64,000 nt of DNA, from NCBI RefSeq assembly GCF_006228325.1, contig NZ_CP040231.1, positions 817,001-881,000 on the forward strand, in the 5' to 3' direction. The stretch comes from Streptococcus sp. 1643 (GTDB taxonomy: Bacteria; Bacillota; Bacilli; Lactobacillales; Streptococcaceae). The position numbers and the translations under genes were made by a program. Each line of letters opens with the position of its first letter. Positions within the stretch are counted from its first letter, which is position 1. The notes below the pieces were generated by a model. The model did no database searches. It saw only the letters and a list, made by a program, of their open reading frames with translations, and was not told where the DNA came from. Shown one piece after another: positions 25,771 to 35,625 of the stretch.

Positions 25771-25797
25771 AAGAAGGCTTGGACCTTCTTTTTTTGT
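25771..25797 (+). terminator. Terminator of the tarIJ-licABC operon
   Basis: AAGAAGG (25771-25777) pairs with CCTTCTT (25784-25790) around a 6-nt loop, followed by TTTTT. Confidence 0.85.
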
Positions 25798-25865
25798 GGA
25801 TTTTATAACAAGAGTGTTTGATATTGATTGTATTCTTTAAATGAAACAAAAATTACAAAAAAATG

Positions 25866-25916
25866 AACAAAATAAAACAAAAAATTATTGACAACGATTT
25901 CATATAGTGTTATACT
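25866..25916 (+). promoter_or_regulatory. gatABC promoter with LacR-like and cre-like operators
   Basis: TTGACA (25888-25893), a 17-bp spacer and TATACT (25911-25916) form a strong promoter. A catabolite-responsive element with one mismatch to the CcpA consensus lies on the -35 (25888-25903, TTGACAACGATTTCAT). Just upstream, AACAAAATAAAACAAAAA (25866-25883) is repeated exactly at 37976-37993 before lacR, which suggests a shared DeoR-family operator. Confidence 0.75.
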
Positions 25917-25953
25917 TATAGCATAAAAGATAATTGAAAGAAGGGAAAATGTT

Positions 25954-26430
25954 ATGGGATTAGATCATTTCTTTGACAAAGACCTCGTGTTTTGCTTAGA
26001 AGCGGATAATCAAGAACAACTCTTTGATCAGGTAGCAACCCTGTTGGAAGAACGAGAAATTGTAACTCCAACTTATCGTGAAGCCTTGATCACGCGTGAA
26101 AAGTCATTTCCAACTGGTTTAGATATGGAATTTCTAGGTAAGGACTTGCCAAATGTAGCGATTCCTCATACAGATATTGTTCATAATCTAGCTGAGAAAG
26201 TGGTGGTTGTTCGATTAGAAAAACCAGTAACTTTTCACAATATGATAGCTCCTGATAAGGAAGTAGAAGTATCCCTACTCTTCTTTATCATTAACAACTC
26301 AAGTTCAAGTCAAACAAATATTCTGGCTCAGTTGATGGACTTTTTCACAGGAAATGGACATCTGGAAGATTTATCAAAAATTTCCGAACCAGAAAAACTT
26401 TATGCTTACATTGCTGAAGCAACCGCTTAA
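25954..26430 (+). CDS. gatA: PTS galactitol-family IIA component (probable galactose PTS)
   Basis: A 158-residue PTS EIIA of the fructose/galactitol type. The phosphorylated His is in IPHTDIVHN, near residue 73. It passes phosphate from HPr to the IIB below. Streptococci with a lac/tagatose locus use this permease type for galactose, as described for S. gordonii, so galactose-6-P feeding LacAB is the likely product. Galactitol cannot be excluded. The gene follows a strong promoter with cre and LacR-like sites. Confidence 0.88.
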   Translation: MGLDHFFDKDLVFCLEADNQEQLFDQVATLLEEREIVTPTYREALITREKSFPTGLDMEFLGKDLPNVAIPHTDIVHNLAEKVVVVRLEKPVTFHNMIAPDKEVEVSLLFFIINNSSSSQTNILAQLMDFFTGNGHLEDLSKISEPEKLYAYIAEATA

Positions 26431-26467
26431 TCTTGTCTATTAAAATATAAAATCGGAGGAAATCCAA

Positions 26468-26773
26468 ATGATTAAAATTCTTGCTGCCTGCGGTGCAGGT
26501 GTTAACTCAAGTCACCAAATTAAAAGTGCTCTAGAAGAAGAACTTTCAAACCGTGGTTATGACGTTCACTGTGATGCCGTCATGGTGAAAGATGTAAACG
26601 AAGACCTTATCAAGGGCTATGATATCTTTACACCAATCGCTGCAACTGACCTTGGTTTTGAACCTGGTATTCCAGTAATTGAAGCTGGACCAATCTTGTT
26701 CCGTATTCCAGCAATGAGCGCTCCAGTATTTGACAATATTGAAGCAGCTATCAAAGAACACGGACTAAGCTAA
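26468..26773 (+). CDS. gatB: PTS galactitol-family IIB component
   Basis: A 101-residue PTS IIB with the phosphocysteine loop near the N-terminus (ILAACGAGVNSSHQ, Cys at residue 8). It relays phosphate from the IIA to the sugar in the IIC channel. CGGAGGA upstream is a strong ribosome site. It lies between gatA and gatC in the same operon. Confidence 0.9.
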   Translation: MIKILAACGAGVNSSHQIKSALEEELSNRGYDVHCDAVMVKDVNEDLIKGYDIFTPIAATDLGFEPGIPVIEAGPILFRIPAMSAPVFDNIEAAIKEHGLS

Positions 26774-26829
26774 TTTATTCTTTATCTTGTTAACATTCAT
26801 ATAACTAAAAAAAAACGGGAGGAACTATT

Positions 26830-28305
26830 ATGGATGTCATTATCGAACTAGCCAATAAGATTTTCAAGCCAGTCTTGGAAATGGGTGGTCCTATCATCAT
26901 GCTGATCATCTTGACAGTATTGGCCTTACTATTTGGAGTGAAATTCTCCAAAGCGCTTGAAGGTGGTATTAAACTTGCCATCGCCCTTACTGGTATCGGT
27001 GCCATCATCGGTATGCTCAACGGAGCTTTCTCAGCATCACTTGCGAAATTCGTTGAAAACACAGGTATTCAGTTAAACATCACTGACGTTGGTTGGGCAC
27101 CACTTGCTACGATTACTTGGGGATCTGCCTGGACACTTTACTTCTTGCTTGTGATGTTGATTGTCAACGTTGTGATGCTTGCAATGAAGAAAACGGACAC
27201 ACTTGACGTTGATATCTTTGATATCTGGCACTTGTCAATCACTGGTCTTTTGATCAAATGGTATGCAGACAACAATGGTGTTAGCCAAGGAGTTTCACTT
27301 TTCATCGCAACTGCAGCAGTTGTCCTTGTAGGTGTTTTGAAAATCATTAACTCTGACTTGATGAAACCAACATTCGACGACCTTCTTAATGCACCAAGTT
27401 CATCACCAATGACTTCAACTCACATGAACTACATGATGAACCCAGTTATCATGGTTTTGGATAAGATTTTTGAAAAATTCTTCCCAGGTCTTGATAAATA
27501 TGACTTTGACGCTGCAAAATTGAACAAGAAAATCGGTTTCTGGGGATCTAAATTCTTCATCGGTTTCATTCTTGGTATCGTTATTGGTTTGATGGGGACT
27601 CCACACCCAGTTGCAGGTGTAGAAGGAGCTGATAAATGGGAACTTGTTATTAAAGGTTGGTTGAGCCTTGGTTTGACTGCCGGTGTAGCTTTGGAACTCT
27701 TCTCACTTATCGGATCTTGGTTCATCGCAGCCGTAGAACCACTTTCACAAGGTATTACAAACGTTGCTACTAAACGTCTTCAAGGACGTAAATTCAACAT
27801 CGGTCTTGACTGGCCTTTCATCGCTGGTCGTGCTGAAATCTGGGCTTGTGCAAACGTACTTGCTCCAATCATGCTAGTAGAAGCTGTGCTTCTTTCTAAT
27901 GTCGGTAATGGTATCTTGCCACTTGCAGGTATCATCGCTATGGGTGTAACTCCAGCTCTCTTGGTTGTTACACGTGGTAAATTGCTCCGTATGATTATCT
28001 TCGGAACACTCTTGTTGCCTCTCTTCCTTCTTTCTGGTACTCTTATCGCACCATTCGCAACAGAACTTGCTAAAGGTGTAGGTGCCTTCCCAGAAGGTGT
28101 GAACCAATCTCAATTGATTACTCACTCAACTCTTGAAGGACCAATTGAAAAACTATTTGGTTGGGCAATCGGTAATGCTACAACAGGTGATATCAAAGCA
28201 ATCCTTGGTGCAGCAGTCTTCCTTGTATTCTATGTAGGTATCTTTGCTTGGTATAGAAAACAAATGATCAAACGTAACGAAGAATACGCAGCAAATGCTA
28301 AATAA
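26830..28305 (+). CDS. gatC: PTS galactitol-family IIC permease
   Basis: A 491-residue membrane permease of the galactitol (GatC) family with about ten to twelve hydrophobic segments. Family features are the conserved MNYMMNPVIMVLDKIFEKFFPGL loop region and IAGRAEIWACANVLAPIM. GGGAGGA precedes the ATG. The operon ends at the strong hairpin 28332-28378. Codon usage favours highly expressed codons, suggesting strong induced expression. Confidence 0.9.
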   Translation: MDVIIELANKIFKPVLEMGGPIIMLIILTVLALLFGVKFSKALEGGIKLAIALTGIGAIIGMLNGAFSASLAKFVENTGIQLNITDVGWAPLATITWGSAWTLYFLLVMLIVNVVMLAMKKTDTLDVDIFDIWHLSITGLLIKWYADNNGVSQGVSLFIATAAVVLVGVLKIINSDLMKPTFDDLLNAPSSSPMTSTHMNYMMNPVIMVLDKIFEKFFPGLDKYDFDAAKLNKKIGFWGSKFFIGFILGIVIGLMGTPHPVAGVEGADKWELVIKGWLSLGLTAGVALELFSLIGSWFIAAVEPLSQGITNVATKRLQGRKFNIGLDWPFIAGRAEIWACANVLAPIMLVEAVLLSNVGNGILPLAGIIAMGVTPALLVVTRGKLLRMIIFGTLLLPLFLLSGTLIAPFATELAKGVGAFPEGVNQSQLITHSTLEGPIEKLFGWAIGNATTGDIKAILGAAVFLVFYVGIFAWYRKQMIKRNEEYAANAK

Positions 28306-28331
28306 TTCGCTCCTATAAAATGTAAATTGTG

Positions 28332-28380
28332 AAAACTAGGTTGTTAATTTCCTACATTGGGAGTGGCAACCTAGTTTTTT
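28332..28380 (+). terminator. Terminator between gatC and lacX
   Basis: A perfect 12-bp stem (28332-28343 with 28367-28378), a 23-nt loop, and a T run that forms part of the stem and tail. It separates the PTS operon from lacX. Confidence 0.85.
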
Positions 28381-28412
28381 ATATAAAAATCTAAAAATAG
28401 TTGGAGAATACA

Positions 28413-29309
28413 ATGGTAATTGAAGTAAAATCAGACCAGTTAACGGTCCAGTTTAAAACCTTAGGTGGCGCCTTGTCGTCGCTCAAGAATCGAGAAGGCA
28501 TTGAGTATTTGTGGCAAGGAGATGCCACTTACTGGAGTGGACAAGCGCCAGTTCTTTTTCCAATCTGTGGCTCTTTAAGAGAAGATACAGCCTTCTACAA
28601 TCACGAAGATGGAACGGAGACGAAAGGAAACATTCCTCGTCACGGTTTGGTCCGTAAAAAAGAATTTGACTTAGTTGATCAAACAGAAAACAGCGTAACC
28701 TTTGCTATCGAAGATGATGAGAATACTTATCAAAACTATCCTTATCACTTCCGCCTTGAAATCACTTATCTAGTGACCAGCAAGATTGTTCGTACTCAAT
28801 ACAAAATCTATAATAAAGAAACGAATAAAGTAATGCCATTCTTTATAGGAGGACATCCAGGATTTAATTGTCCTCTACTAGATGGCGAAACTTATGAAGA
28901 TTACTATTTAGAGTTTGAGAAAGAAGAGACTTGCTCTGTTCCACGACCTTTCCCAGAAACAGGAATGTTAGACTTCCAAGATAGAAGTCCATGGTTGGAT
29001 GGGCAAAAAGAATTAGACCTTAGCTATGATTTGTTTAGCACAGATGCAGTGACTTTGGATGAGTTACAATCCAGAACAATTGCCCTTCGTTCTCGTAAGC
29101 ATGAGAAGGGATTAAAAGTGCACTTTGCAGAGTTTTCAAATCTCATCATTTGGTCAACTTTGAATAAGGGACCGTTCATTGCCTTTGAACCTTGGTCTGG
29201 ATTATCAACATCTCTTGAAGAAGGAGATCATTTAGAAGATAAGAAAAACGTTCGTCTCTTAGAACCTGGTCAAGTAGATCAGATTGGCTTTGATATTGAA
29301 ATATTTTAG
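28413..29309 (+). CDS. lacX: LacX-like aldose 1-epimerase family protein
   Basis: A 298-residue galactose mutarotase-like protein of the LacX branch. Sugar-binding motifs are visible: PVLFPICGSLRED, PRHGLVR (His) and GGHPGFNCPL (second His), with a late acidic residue in FEPWSG. Mutarotases interconvert alpha and beta anomers, here probably of galactose or its phosphate released from lactose. TTG 28401 is in frame, but GGAG 28403-28406 fits ATG 28413. Confidence 0.88.
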   Translation: MVIEVKSDQLTVQFKTLGGALSSLKNREGIEYLWQGDATYWSGQAPVLFPICGSLREDTAFYNHEDGTETKGNIPRHGLVRKKEFDLVDQTENSVTFAIEDDENTYQNYPYHFRLEITYLVTSKIVRTQYKIYNKETNKVMPFFIGGHPGFNCPLLDGETYEDYYLEFEKEETCSVPRPFPETGMLDFQDRSPWLDGQKELDLSYDLFSTDAVTLDELQSRTIALRSRKHEKGLKVHFAEFSNLIIWSTLNKGPFIAFEPWSGLSTSLEEGDHLEDKKNVRLLEPGQVDQIGFDIEIF

Positions 29310-29339
29310 ATAAAAAACCACAAAAACAAACATTTACTG

Positions 29340-29403
29340 TTGACTTTTTCTATAAATAGGAGTATATTATGTTTGTAAGCAACAAATGATGTTTGTAACA
29401 AAC
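29340..29403 (+). promoter_or_regulatory. lacABCD promoter with LacR operator repeats
   Basis: TTGACT (29340-29345), a 17-bp spacer and TATATT (29363-29368). Directly downstream lies a repeated ATGTTTGTAA (29370-29379 and 29389-29398, 19-bp period), the second copy followed by CAAACAAATAA. TGTTTG/CAAACA repeats over the start site are what a DeoR-family repressor such as LacR binds. Confidence 0.75.
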
Positions 29404-29595
29404 AAATAATCACTTGTTATATTCTCTTTCGAGGAGAAAGTTTGTTTCTAGGAACTTGATTTCCTGGACTTGGATAAGGTGATATTCATCTCATTCAATC
29501 AAATTTGTCAATAAACTGCTAGAAAATCTTTTGTAGGTAAACTGCTAACTATAAAAGTCTTTACTAGCCTAGAAAAATAAAAAGGAGTATACAAT
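29404..29595 (+). other. Long untranslated leader of lacABCD
   Basis: About 190 bases without a gene between the operator and lacA. It contains an AGGAA-TTCCT type small stem near 29452-29464. It also holds a 10-bp direct repeat TAAACTGCTA at 29512-29521 and 29538-29547. A post-transcriptional role is possible; I see no known riboswitch. Confidence 0.45.
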
Positions 29596-30021
29596 ATGTC
29601 TATTGTTATCGGTGCAGATGCTGCAGGTTTGAGATTGAAAGAAGTTGTGAAAGACTTCTTGGAAAAAGAAAACTTCCACGTTGTGGATGTTACAGCTGAA
29701 GGTCAAGATTTTGTTGATGTGACTCTTGCTGTTGCTGCAGAAGTAAACAAAGAAGAACAAAATCTTGGTATCGTGATTGATGCTTATGGAGCTGGTCCAT
29801 TTATGGTTGCAACTAAAATCAAAGGAATGGTTGCTGCAGAAGTATCTGACGAACGTTCAGCTTATATGACTCGTGGACACAACAACTCACGTATGATCAC
29901 TATGGGTGCACAACTTGTTGGTGATGAATTGGCTAAAAATATTGCTAAAGGATTTGTTAACGGTAAATACGACGGTGGCCGTCACCAAATTCGTGTTGAT
30001 ATGTTGAACAAAATGTGCTAA
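29596..30021 (+). CDS. lacA: Galactose-6-phosphate isomerase subunit LacA
   Basis: A 141-residue RpiB/LacA-family sugar-phosphate isomerase subunit ([39 protein letters not shown]). With LacB it converts galactose-6-P to tagatose-6-P, the first step of the tagatose pathway. It lacks the catalytic Cys present in the LacB partner. AAAGGAG precedes the ATG. It is the first gene of lacABCD. Confidence 0.95.
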   Translation: MSIVIGADAAGLRLKEVVKDFLEKENFHVVDVTAEGQDFVDVTLAVAAEVNKEEQNLGIVIDAYGAGPFMVATKIKGMVAAEVSDERSAYMTRGHNNSRMITMGAQLVGDELAKNIAKGFVNGKYDGGRHQIRVDMLNKMC

Positions 30022-30051
30022 TTAGATTACAGTAAGAAAGGTAAGTTAAAA

Positions 30052-30567
30052 ATGAGAATTGCAATTGGATGTGACCACATCGTAACAGATGAAAAAATGG
30101 CGGTTTCAGAATTTTTGAAATCAAAAGGATATGAAGTCATCGACTTTGGTACCTATGACCACACACGTACTCACTACCCAATCTTTGGTAAAAAAGTTGG
30201 TGAAGCCGTTACAAGCGGTCAAGCTGATCTTGGAGTATGTATCTGTGGTACAGGTGTTGGTATCAACAACGCTGTCAATAAAGTTCCAGGAGTTCGTTCT
30301 GCCTTGGTTCGTGATATGACAACAGCTCTTTATGCAAAAGAACAATTGAACGCCAACGTTATTGGTTTTGGTGGTAAAATCACTGGTGAATTGCTCATGT
30401 GCGATATCATTGAAGCTTTCATCAATGCTGAATACAAACCATCAGAAGAAAATAAAAAATTGATTGCGAAAATTGAGCACGTTGAAACTCACAATGCTCA
30501 TCAAGCAGATGCAAACTTCTTTACAGAATTCCTTGAAAAATGGGATCGCGGTGAATACCACGACTAA
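30052..30567 (+). CDS. lacB: Galactose-6-phosphate isomerase subunit LacB
   Basis: A 171-residue RpiB-family isomerase subunit with the active-site segment [18 protein letters not shown], carrying the catalytic Cys, and the substrate loop [10 protein letters not shown]. It forms the heteromeric isomerase with LacA. It follows lacA by 30 bp and precedes lacC by 10 bp. Confidence 0.96.
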   Translation: MRIAIGCDHIVTDEKMAVSEFLKSKGYEVIDFGTYDHTRTHYPIFGKKVGEAVTSGQADLGVCICGTGVGINNAVNKVPGVRSALVRDMTTALYAKEQLNANVIGFGGKITGELLMCDIIEAFINAEYKPSEENKKLIAKIEHVETHNAHQADANFFTEFLEKWDRGEYHD

Positions 30568-30577
30568 GAGGTGACGC

Positions 30578-31507
30578 ATGATTTTAACAGTCACAATGAA
30601 TCCATCCATTGATATTTCTTATCCTTTGGATGAATTGAAAATTGACACTGTCAACCGTGTGGTGGACGTGACCAAGACAGCTGGTGGTAAAGGTCTTAAT
30701 GTTACACGAGTTCTTTCAGAATTTGGCGATTCTGTTGTTGCTACTGGTTTGGTCGGTGGGAAACTTGGTGAGTTTTTAGTAGAGCATATCGACGATAAAG
30801 TAACGAAACGTTTCTTCTCTATCCGAGGAGAGACTCGTAACTGTATCGCTATTCTCCACGGAGACAACCAAACAGAAATCCTTGAAAAAGGGCCTGAAGT
30901 TCTAGAACAAGAAGGGCAAGATTTCTTGGCTCATTTCGAGCATCTCCTTGACACTGTGGAAGTAGTAGCCATCTCTGGTAGTCTGCCAGCAGGTCTTCCA
31001 GTTGACTACTATGCAAGCTTAGTAGAACTTGCTAATCGCGCAGGAAAACCAGTTGTTCTGGATTGCTCAGGTGCTGCCCTTCAGGCGGTTCTTGAATCAC
31101 CACATAAACCAACAGTAATCAAACCAAATAACGAAGAATTGTCTCAGCTTCTTGGGAAAGAAGTTTCTGAGGATTTGGATGAATTAAAAGAAGTTCTTCA
31201 AGAGCCTCTATTTGCAGGGATTGAGTGGATAATCGTTTCACTTGGAGCAAATGGTGCTTTTGCAAAACACGGTGATACTTTCTACAAGGTAGATATTCCA
31301 AGAATTCAGGTAGTCAATCCTGTCGGATCTGGAGATTCTACTGTTGCAGGTATTTCATCAGGTCTTCTTCATAAGGAAACTGATCAAGAACTCCTCATCA
31401 AGGCCAATGTCCTTGGTATGCTCAATGCTCAAGAAAAGATGACAGGTCATGTCAATATGGCCAACTATCAAGCTTTATATGATCAATTAATAGTAAAAGA
31501 GGTATAA
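30578..31507 (+). CDS. lacC: Tagatose-6-phosphate kinase LacC
   Basis: A 309-residue PfkB/ribokinase-family kinase: N-terminal [14 protein letters not shown], substrate motif [11 protein letters not shown], and the C-terminal PfkB signature with anion hole and catalytic Asp ([13 protein letters not shown]). It phosphorylates tagatose-6-P to tagatose-1,6-bisphosphate. The stop is one base before lacD. Confidence 0.96.
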   Translation: MILTVTMNPSIDISYPLDELKIDTVNRVVDVTKTAGGKGLNVTRVLSEFGDSVVATGLVGGKLGEFLVEHIDDKVTKRFFSIRGETRNCIAILHGDNQTEILEKGPEVLEQEGQDFLAHFEHLLDTVEVVAISGSLPAGLPVDYYASLVELANRAGKPVVLDCSGAALQAVLESPHKPTVIKPNNEELSQLLGKEVSEDLDELKEVLQEPLFAGIEWIIVSLGANGAFAKHGDTFYKVDIPRIQVVNPVGSGDSTVAGISSGLLHKETDQELLIKANVLGMLNAQEKMTGHVNMANYQALYDQLIVKEV

Positions 31508-31508
31508 A

Positions 31509-32489
31509 ATGGTTTTAACAGAAAATAAACGTGTACGCTTGCAAAAACTCTCTGACGAGAACGGCATCATCTCAGCTCTTGCCTTTGACCAACGTGGTGC
31601 TTTGAAACGCCTTATGGCGCAATACCAAACAGAAGAGCCAACAGTGGCTCAAATGGAAGAACTCAAAGTCTTGGTTGCAGATGAATTGACTAAATACGCA
31701 TCCTCTATGCTTCTTGACCCAGAGTATGGTCTTCCAGCTACAAAAGCGCTTGATGTCAACGCCGGCCTTCTCCTTGCTTATGAAAAAACTGGTTACGACA
31801 CAACAAGCACCAAACGCTTGCCTGACTGCTTGGATGTTTGGTCTGCAAAACGCATCAAAGAACAAGGCGCTGATGCTGTCAAATTCTTGCTTTACTATGA
31901 CGTAGATAGCTCTGACGAACTCAACCAACAAAAACAAGCTTACATCGAACGCATTGGATCTGAATGCGTGGCGGAAGACATTCCATTCTTCCTTGAAATC
32001 CTCGCTTACGATGAAAAAATCGCTGATGCAGGTTCTGCAGAATACGCAAAAGTGAAACCACACAAGGTTATCGGTGCCATGAAGGTCTTCTCAGACCCAC
32101 GCTTTAACATTGATGTTTTGAAAGTGGAAGTTCCAGTCAATGTGAAATACGTTGAAGGATTTGGTGATGGTGAAATCGTTCATACTCGTGAAGAAGCAGC
32201 AGCCTTCTTCAAAGCACAAGATGAAGCGACTAACTTGCCATATATCTACTTGAGTGCGGGTGTATCAGCCAAACTCTTCCAAGAAACACTTGTCTTTGCC
32301 CACAAATCAGGCGCAAACTTCAACGGTGTTCTTTGCGGCCGTGCAACTTGGGCTGGATCAGTTGAAGCCTACATCAAAGACGGTGAAGCAGCAGCTCGTG
32401 AATGGCTTCGCACAACTGGATTTGAGAACATTGATGAACTCAACAAAGTTCTCCAAACCACAGCGACTTCATGGACTGAACGTGTATAA
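31509..32489 (+). CDS. lacD: Tagatose-1,6-bisphosphate aldolase LacD
   Basis: A 326-residue class I aldolase of the LacD family. It splits tagatose-1,6-bisphosphate into dihydroxyacetone phosphate and glyceraldehyde-3-P, feeding glycolysis. Visible family segments are [24 protein letters not shown] and [13 protein letters not shown], which includes the Schiff-base Lys region. Codon use is strongly biased, as for highly expressed genes. Regulatory LacD.1 paralogues exist in S. pyogenes, but this one lies in an intact lac locus. Confidence 0.95.
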   Translation: MVLTENKRVRLQKLSDENGIISALAFDQRGALKRLMAQYQTEEPTVAQMEELKVLVADELTKYASSMLLDPEYGLPATKALDVNAGLLLAYEKTGYDTTSTKRLPDCLDVWSAKRIKEQGADAVKFLLYYDVDSSDELNQQKQAYIERIGSECVAEDIPFFLEILAYDEKIADAGSAEYAKVKPHKVIGAMKVFSDPRFNIDVLKVEVPVNVKYVEGFGDGEIVHTREEAAAFFKAQDEATNLPYIYLSAGVSAKLFQETLVFAHKSGANFNGVLCGRATWAGSVEAYIKDGEAAAREWLRTTGFENIDELNKVLQTTATSWTERV

Positions 32490-32546
32490 GTTTTCCCCCC
32501 TAATCTTAGGAACATTGATCTAAATAAAAAATTTAAAAAAAGTTGA

Positions 32547-32584
32547 ATGTAAAGGTTTACAAAAAAACTGACTTGTGCTATACT
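32547..32584 (+). promoter_or_regulatory. lacT-lacFEG promoter with cre-like site
   Basis: TTTACA (32556-32561), a 17-bp spacer and TATACT (32579-32584) with extended -10 TG. A CcpA-type element with one mismatch (32547-32562, ATGTAAAGGTTTACAA; the central C is G) covers the -35. Confidence 0.75.
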
Positions 32585-32605
32585 TAAATCACAAGTTAAT
32601 ACAAG

Positions 32606-32692
32606 GTGAGTGTTACTAAGTAATATTAGGCATGATCACAGGTGGATTAGAAATCAATAGATTTTCTAGTTCATTTGTGGTCATTTTTTATA
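32606..32692 (+). promoter_or_regulatory. Antiterminator/terminator leader controlled by LacT
   Basis: A terminator stem (32632-32640 with 32676-32684, inner TAGAAATC/GATTTTCTA) runs into a T tract at 32684-32689. The preceding segment, GAGTGTTACTAAGTAATATT, overlaps its left arm and resembles BglG-family RAT sequences. This is the usual layout for LacT antitermination, placed before lacT itself, so lacT would be autoregulated. Confidence 0.75.
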
Positions 32693-32726
32693 CTCATATA
32701 CCTTTAAGAGATAAAAGGAGGTTGCC

Positions 32727-33563
32727 ATGTATCGAATTCTAAACCCAATGAATCACAACGTCTCTCTTGTCAGAAATGACAAGGGAGAAGAAGTGATTGT
32801 GATTGGTAAGGGGATTGCATTTGGAAAGAAGAAGGGGGATTTGATTGCTGAAGAACAAGTTGAGAAAATCTTTCGGATGAAGACAGAAGAGTCCAGAGAA
32901 AACTTTATGGCTCTGCTCAAAGATGTTCCGCTTGATTTTATCACAGTGACTTATGAAATCATTGATAAGCTATCAAAGAAATATCATTATCCGATTCAAG
33001 AGTATCTCTACGTAACCTTGACAGATCATATTTACTGTTCTTACCAAGCTCTAGCACAAGGAAGGTACAAGGATAGTAATCTGCCAGATATTTCCACTAA
33101 GTATCCTGTCGCTTTTCAAATCGCAAAGGAAGCCTTTGACATCTATCGTCAGAAGTTGACAGATCATTTCCCTGAGGATGAAATTATTCGGATCGCTTAT
33201 CATTTCATCAATGCCGAAGGGGAGAATGAAGTTCAAGTGGTTGAGTCGATTGATAAGAGGAAAGAAATTCTCAGGAATGTTGAAGAAGTGCTAAAGGGTT
33301 ATGCAATTCAACGAACCAAAGAGAATAATCATTTCTATGATCGTTTTATGATTCATTTGAATTATTTCTTGGATTATTTAGACAGATCTAGAGATGATAA
33401 CCAATCACTTCTGGATATGGAAGATCACATTAAACAATCCTATCCAAAAGCGTTCGAGATTGGTTCCAAGATTTATGATGTGATTACGCAACATACGGGT
33501 CTTGATTTGTATAAAAGTGAACGAGTTTATCTAGTTCTACATATCCAACGTTTATTGTCATAA
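32727..33563 (+). CDS. lacT: LacT, BglG-family transcriptional antiterminator
   Basis: A 278-residue RNA-binding antiterminator. The N-terminal CAT RNA-binding domain is about residues 1-56 (ILNPMNHNVSLVRND...GIAFGKKKGD). Two PTS regulation domains follow, with conserved His in EYLYVTLTDHI, IRIAYHFINAE, FMIHLNYFL and YLVLHIQRLL. Unphosphorylated by PTS when lactose is present, it should bind the RAT site at 32606-32640 and allow transcription of lacTFEG. GGAGG precedes the ATG. Confidence 0.94.
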   Translation: MYRILNPMNHNVSLVRNDKGEEVIVIGKGIAFGKKKGDLIAEEQVEKIFRMKTEESRENFMALLKDVPLDFITVTYEIIDKLSKKYHYPIQEYLYVTLTDHIYCSYQALAQGRYKDSNLPDISTKYPVAFQIAKEAFDIYRQKLTDHFPEDEIIRIAYHFINAEGENEVQVVESIDKRKEILRNVEEVLKGYAIQRTKENNHFYDRFMIHLNYFLDYLDRSRDDNQSLLDMEDHIKQSYPKAFEIGSKIYDVITQHTGLDLYKSERVYLVLHIQRLLS

Positions 33564-33598
33564 AAATTTAATTAAAAATACATAAGGAGAATTCTATC

Positions 33599-33916
33599 AT
33601 GAATAGAGAAGAAGTAACATTGTTAGGTTTTGAAATCGTAGCCTATGCTGGCGATGCTCGTTCAAAACTATTGGAAGCCTTGAAGGCTGCTGAAGCTGGT
33701 GATTTCGCGAAAGCGGATAGCTTAGTTGAAGAAGCTGGTTCTTGCATTGCTGAAGCACATCACGCGCAAACAAGTCTATTGACCAAGGAAGCAGCTGGTG
33801 AGGATTTGGCTTATAGTGTGACCATGATGCATGGCCAAGACCACTTGATGACAACTATCTTGTTAAAAGACTTGATGTACCATTTAATCGAACTCTACAA
33901 GAGAGGAGTTAAGTAA
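33599..33916 (+). CDS. lacF: Lactose PTS IIA component LacF
   Basis: A 105-residue helical PTS IIA of the lactose/cellobiose family. The phosphorylated His lies in [11 protein letters not shown] near the C-terminus, and [19 protein letters not shown] is the family N-terminal signature. It transfers phosphate from HPr to LacE. Its stop codon overlaps the lacE start by one base. Confidence 0.95.
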   Translation: MNREEVTLLGFEIVAYAGDARSKLLEALKAAEAGDFAKADSLVEEAGSCIAEAHHAQTSLLTKEAAGEDLAYSVTMMHGQDHLMTTILLKDLMYHLIELYKRGVK

Positions 33917-35610
33917 TGAACAAACTAATTTCATTTATCGAGAAAGGAAAACCTTTCTTTGAAAAACTGTCTCGTAATATCTATCTTCGTGCTATTCGTG
34001 ATGGTTTCATTGCAGGGATGCCTGTTATTCTCTTCTCAAGTATCTTTATCTTGATTGCTTTTGTACCAAACTCATGGGGCTTTAAATGGTCTGATGATGT
34101 TGTTAATCTCCTCATGAAACCTTATAGCTATTCAATGGGGATTCTAGCTCTCTTGGTAGCTGGCACAACAGCTAAGTCATTGACCGACTCAGTAAACCGT
34201 AGCATGGAGAAAACCAACCAAATCAACTATATGTCAACACTGTTGGCAGCGATTGTTGGTTTGTTGATGTTGGCAGCTGATCCGATTGAAGGTGGCTTTG
34301 CGACAGGTTTCCTTGGGACAAAAGGTTTGCTTTCAGCCTTCCTTGCTGCCTTTGTTACTGTAGCAATCTATAAGGTTTGTGTTAAGAACAACGTCACTAT
34401 TCGTATGCCTGACGAAGTTCCACCAAATATCTCACAAGTCTTTAAAGATGTGATTCCATTCACTCTATCAGTGGTTTCTCTTTATGCTCTTGATTTACTA
34501 GCTCGTCATTTTGTTGGTGCAAGCGTAGCTGAATCAATCGGTAAATTCTTTGCACCATTATTCTCTGCTGCTGATGGCTATCTAGGCATTACCATTATCT
34601 TTGGTGCCTTTGCCTTCTTCTGGTTTGTTGGTATTCATGGTCCATCTATCGTTGAACCAGCAATCGCAGCTATTACCTATGCAAATGCCGAAGTCAACTT
34701 GAACCTTCTCCAACAAGGGATGCATGCAGACAAGATCCTTACTTCTGGTACACAAATGTTTATCGTTACCATGGGTGGTACTGGTGCGACACTAGTTGTT
34801 CCATTCATGTTCATGTGGTTGACCAAATCAAAACGAAACCGTGCAATCGGACGTGCTTCAGTAGTTCCAACTTTCTTTGGTGTAAATGAACCAATCTTGT
34901 TTGGTGCACCGCTTGTCTTGAATCCAATCTTCTTTATTCCATTTATCTTTGCGCCAATTGCTAACGTATGGATCTTTAAATTCTTTATTGAAACGCTTGG
35001 CATGAACTCATTTACTGCCAACCTTCCTTGGACAACACCAGGTCCGCTCGGTATTGTTCTCGGTACAAACTTCCAATTCTTGTCATTTGTACTTGCTGCT
35101 TTGTTAATCCTTGTTGACGTAGCCGTTTACTATCCATTCCTCAAGGTTTATGATGAACAAATCCTTGAAGAAGAGCGTTCTGGTAAAGCCAATGATGAAT
35201 TGAAAGAAAAAGTAGCAGCAAACTTCAATACTGCCAAAGCAGATGCGATTCTTGAAAAAGCAGGTGTAGAAACAGCGCAAAACACAATCACAGAAGAAAC
35301 AAATGTTCTCGTTCTCTGTGCAGGAGGAGGTACAAGTGGTCTCCTGGCAAATGCTCTAAACAAGGCAGCTGCGGAGTACAAGGTTCCTGTTAAAGCAGCA
35401 GCTGGTGGCTATGGTGCTCACCGTGAAATGTTGCCTGAGTTTGATCTGGTTATCCTTGCTCCTCAAGTTGCTTCAAACTTTGAAGACATGAAGGCCGAAA
35501 CCGACAAACTTGGTATCAAACTTGCCAAGACAGAAGGTGGGCAATACATTAAACTGACTCGCGATGGAAAAGGCGCTCTTGCCTTTGTTCAAGCGCAGTT
35601 CGAAGAATAA
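33916..35610 (+). CDS. lacE: Lactose PTS IICB permease LacE
   Basis: A 564-residue permease. A IIC domain of about ten membrane segments is followed by a linker rich in charged and Ala residues (about 415-460). The C-terminal IIB domain carries the phosphocysteine loop [17 protein letters not shown], Cys near 472. The IIC contains the substrate segment [17 protein letters not shown]. It imports lactose as lactose-6-P for LacG. Translation is coupled to lacF by a one-base overlap. Confidence 0.96.
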   Translation: MNKLISFIEKGKPFFEKLSRNIYLRAIRDGFIAGMPVILFSSIFILIAFVPNSWGFKWSDDVVNLLMKPYSYSMGILALLVAGTTAKSLTDSVNRSMEKTNQINYMSTLLAAIVGLLMLAADPIEGGFATGFLGTKGLLSAFLAAFVTVAIYKVCVKNNVTIRMPDEVPPNISQVFKDVIPFTLSVVSLYALDLLARHFVGASVAESIGKFFAPLFSAADGYLGITIIFGAFAFFWFVGIHGPSIVEPAIAAITYANAEVNLNLLQQGMHADKILTSGTQMFIVTMGGTGATLVVPFMFMWLTKSKRNRAIGRASVVPTFFGVNEPILFGAPLVLNPIFFIPFIFAPIANVWIFKFFIETLGMNSFTANLPWTTPGPLGIVLGTNFQFLSFVLAALLILVDVAVYYPFLKVYDEQILEEERSGKANDELKEKVAANFNTAKADAILEKAGVETAQNTITEETNVLVLCAGGGTSGLLANALNKAAAEYKVPVKAAAGGYGAHREMLPEFDLVILAPQVASNFEDMKAETDKLGIKLAKTEGGQYIKLTRDGKGALAFVQAQFEE

Positions 35611-35625
35611 AAGGTAAATAGCGAA

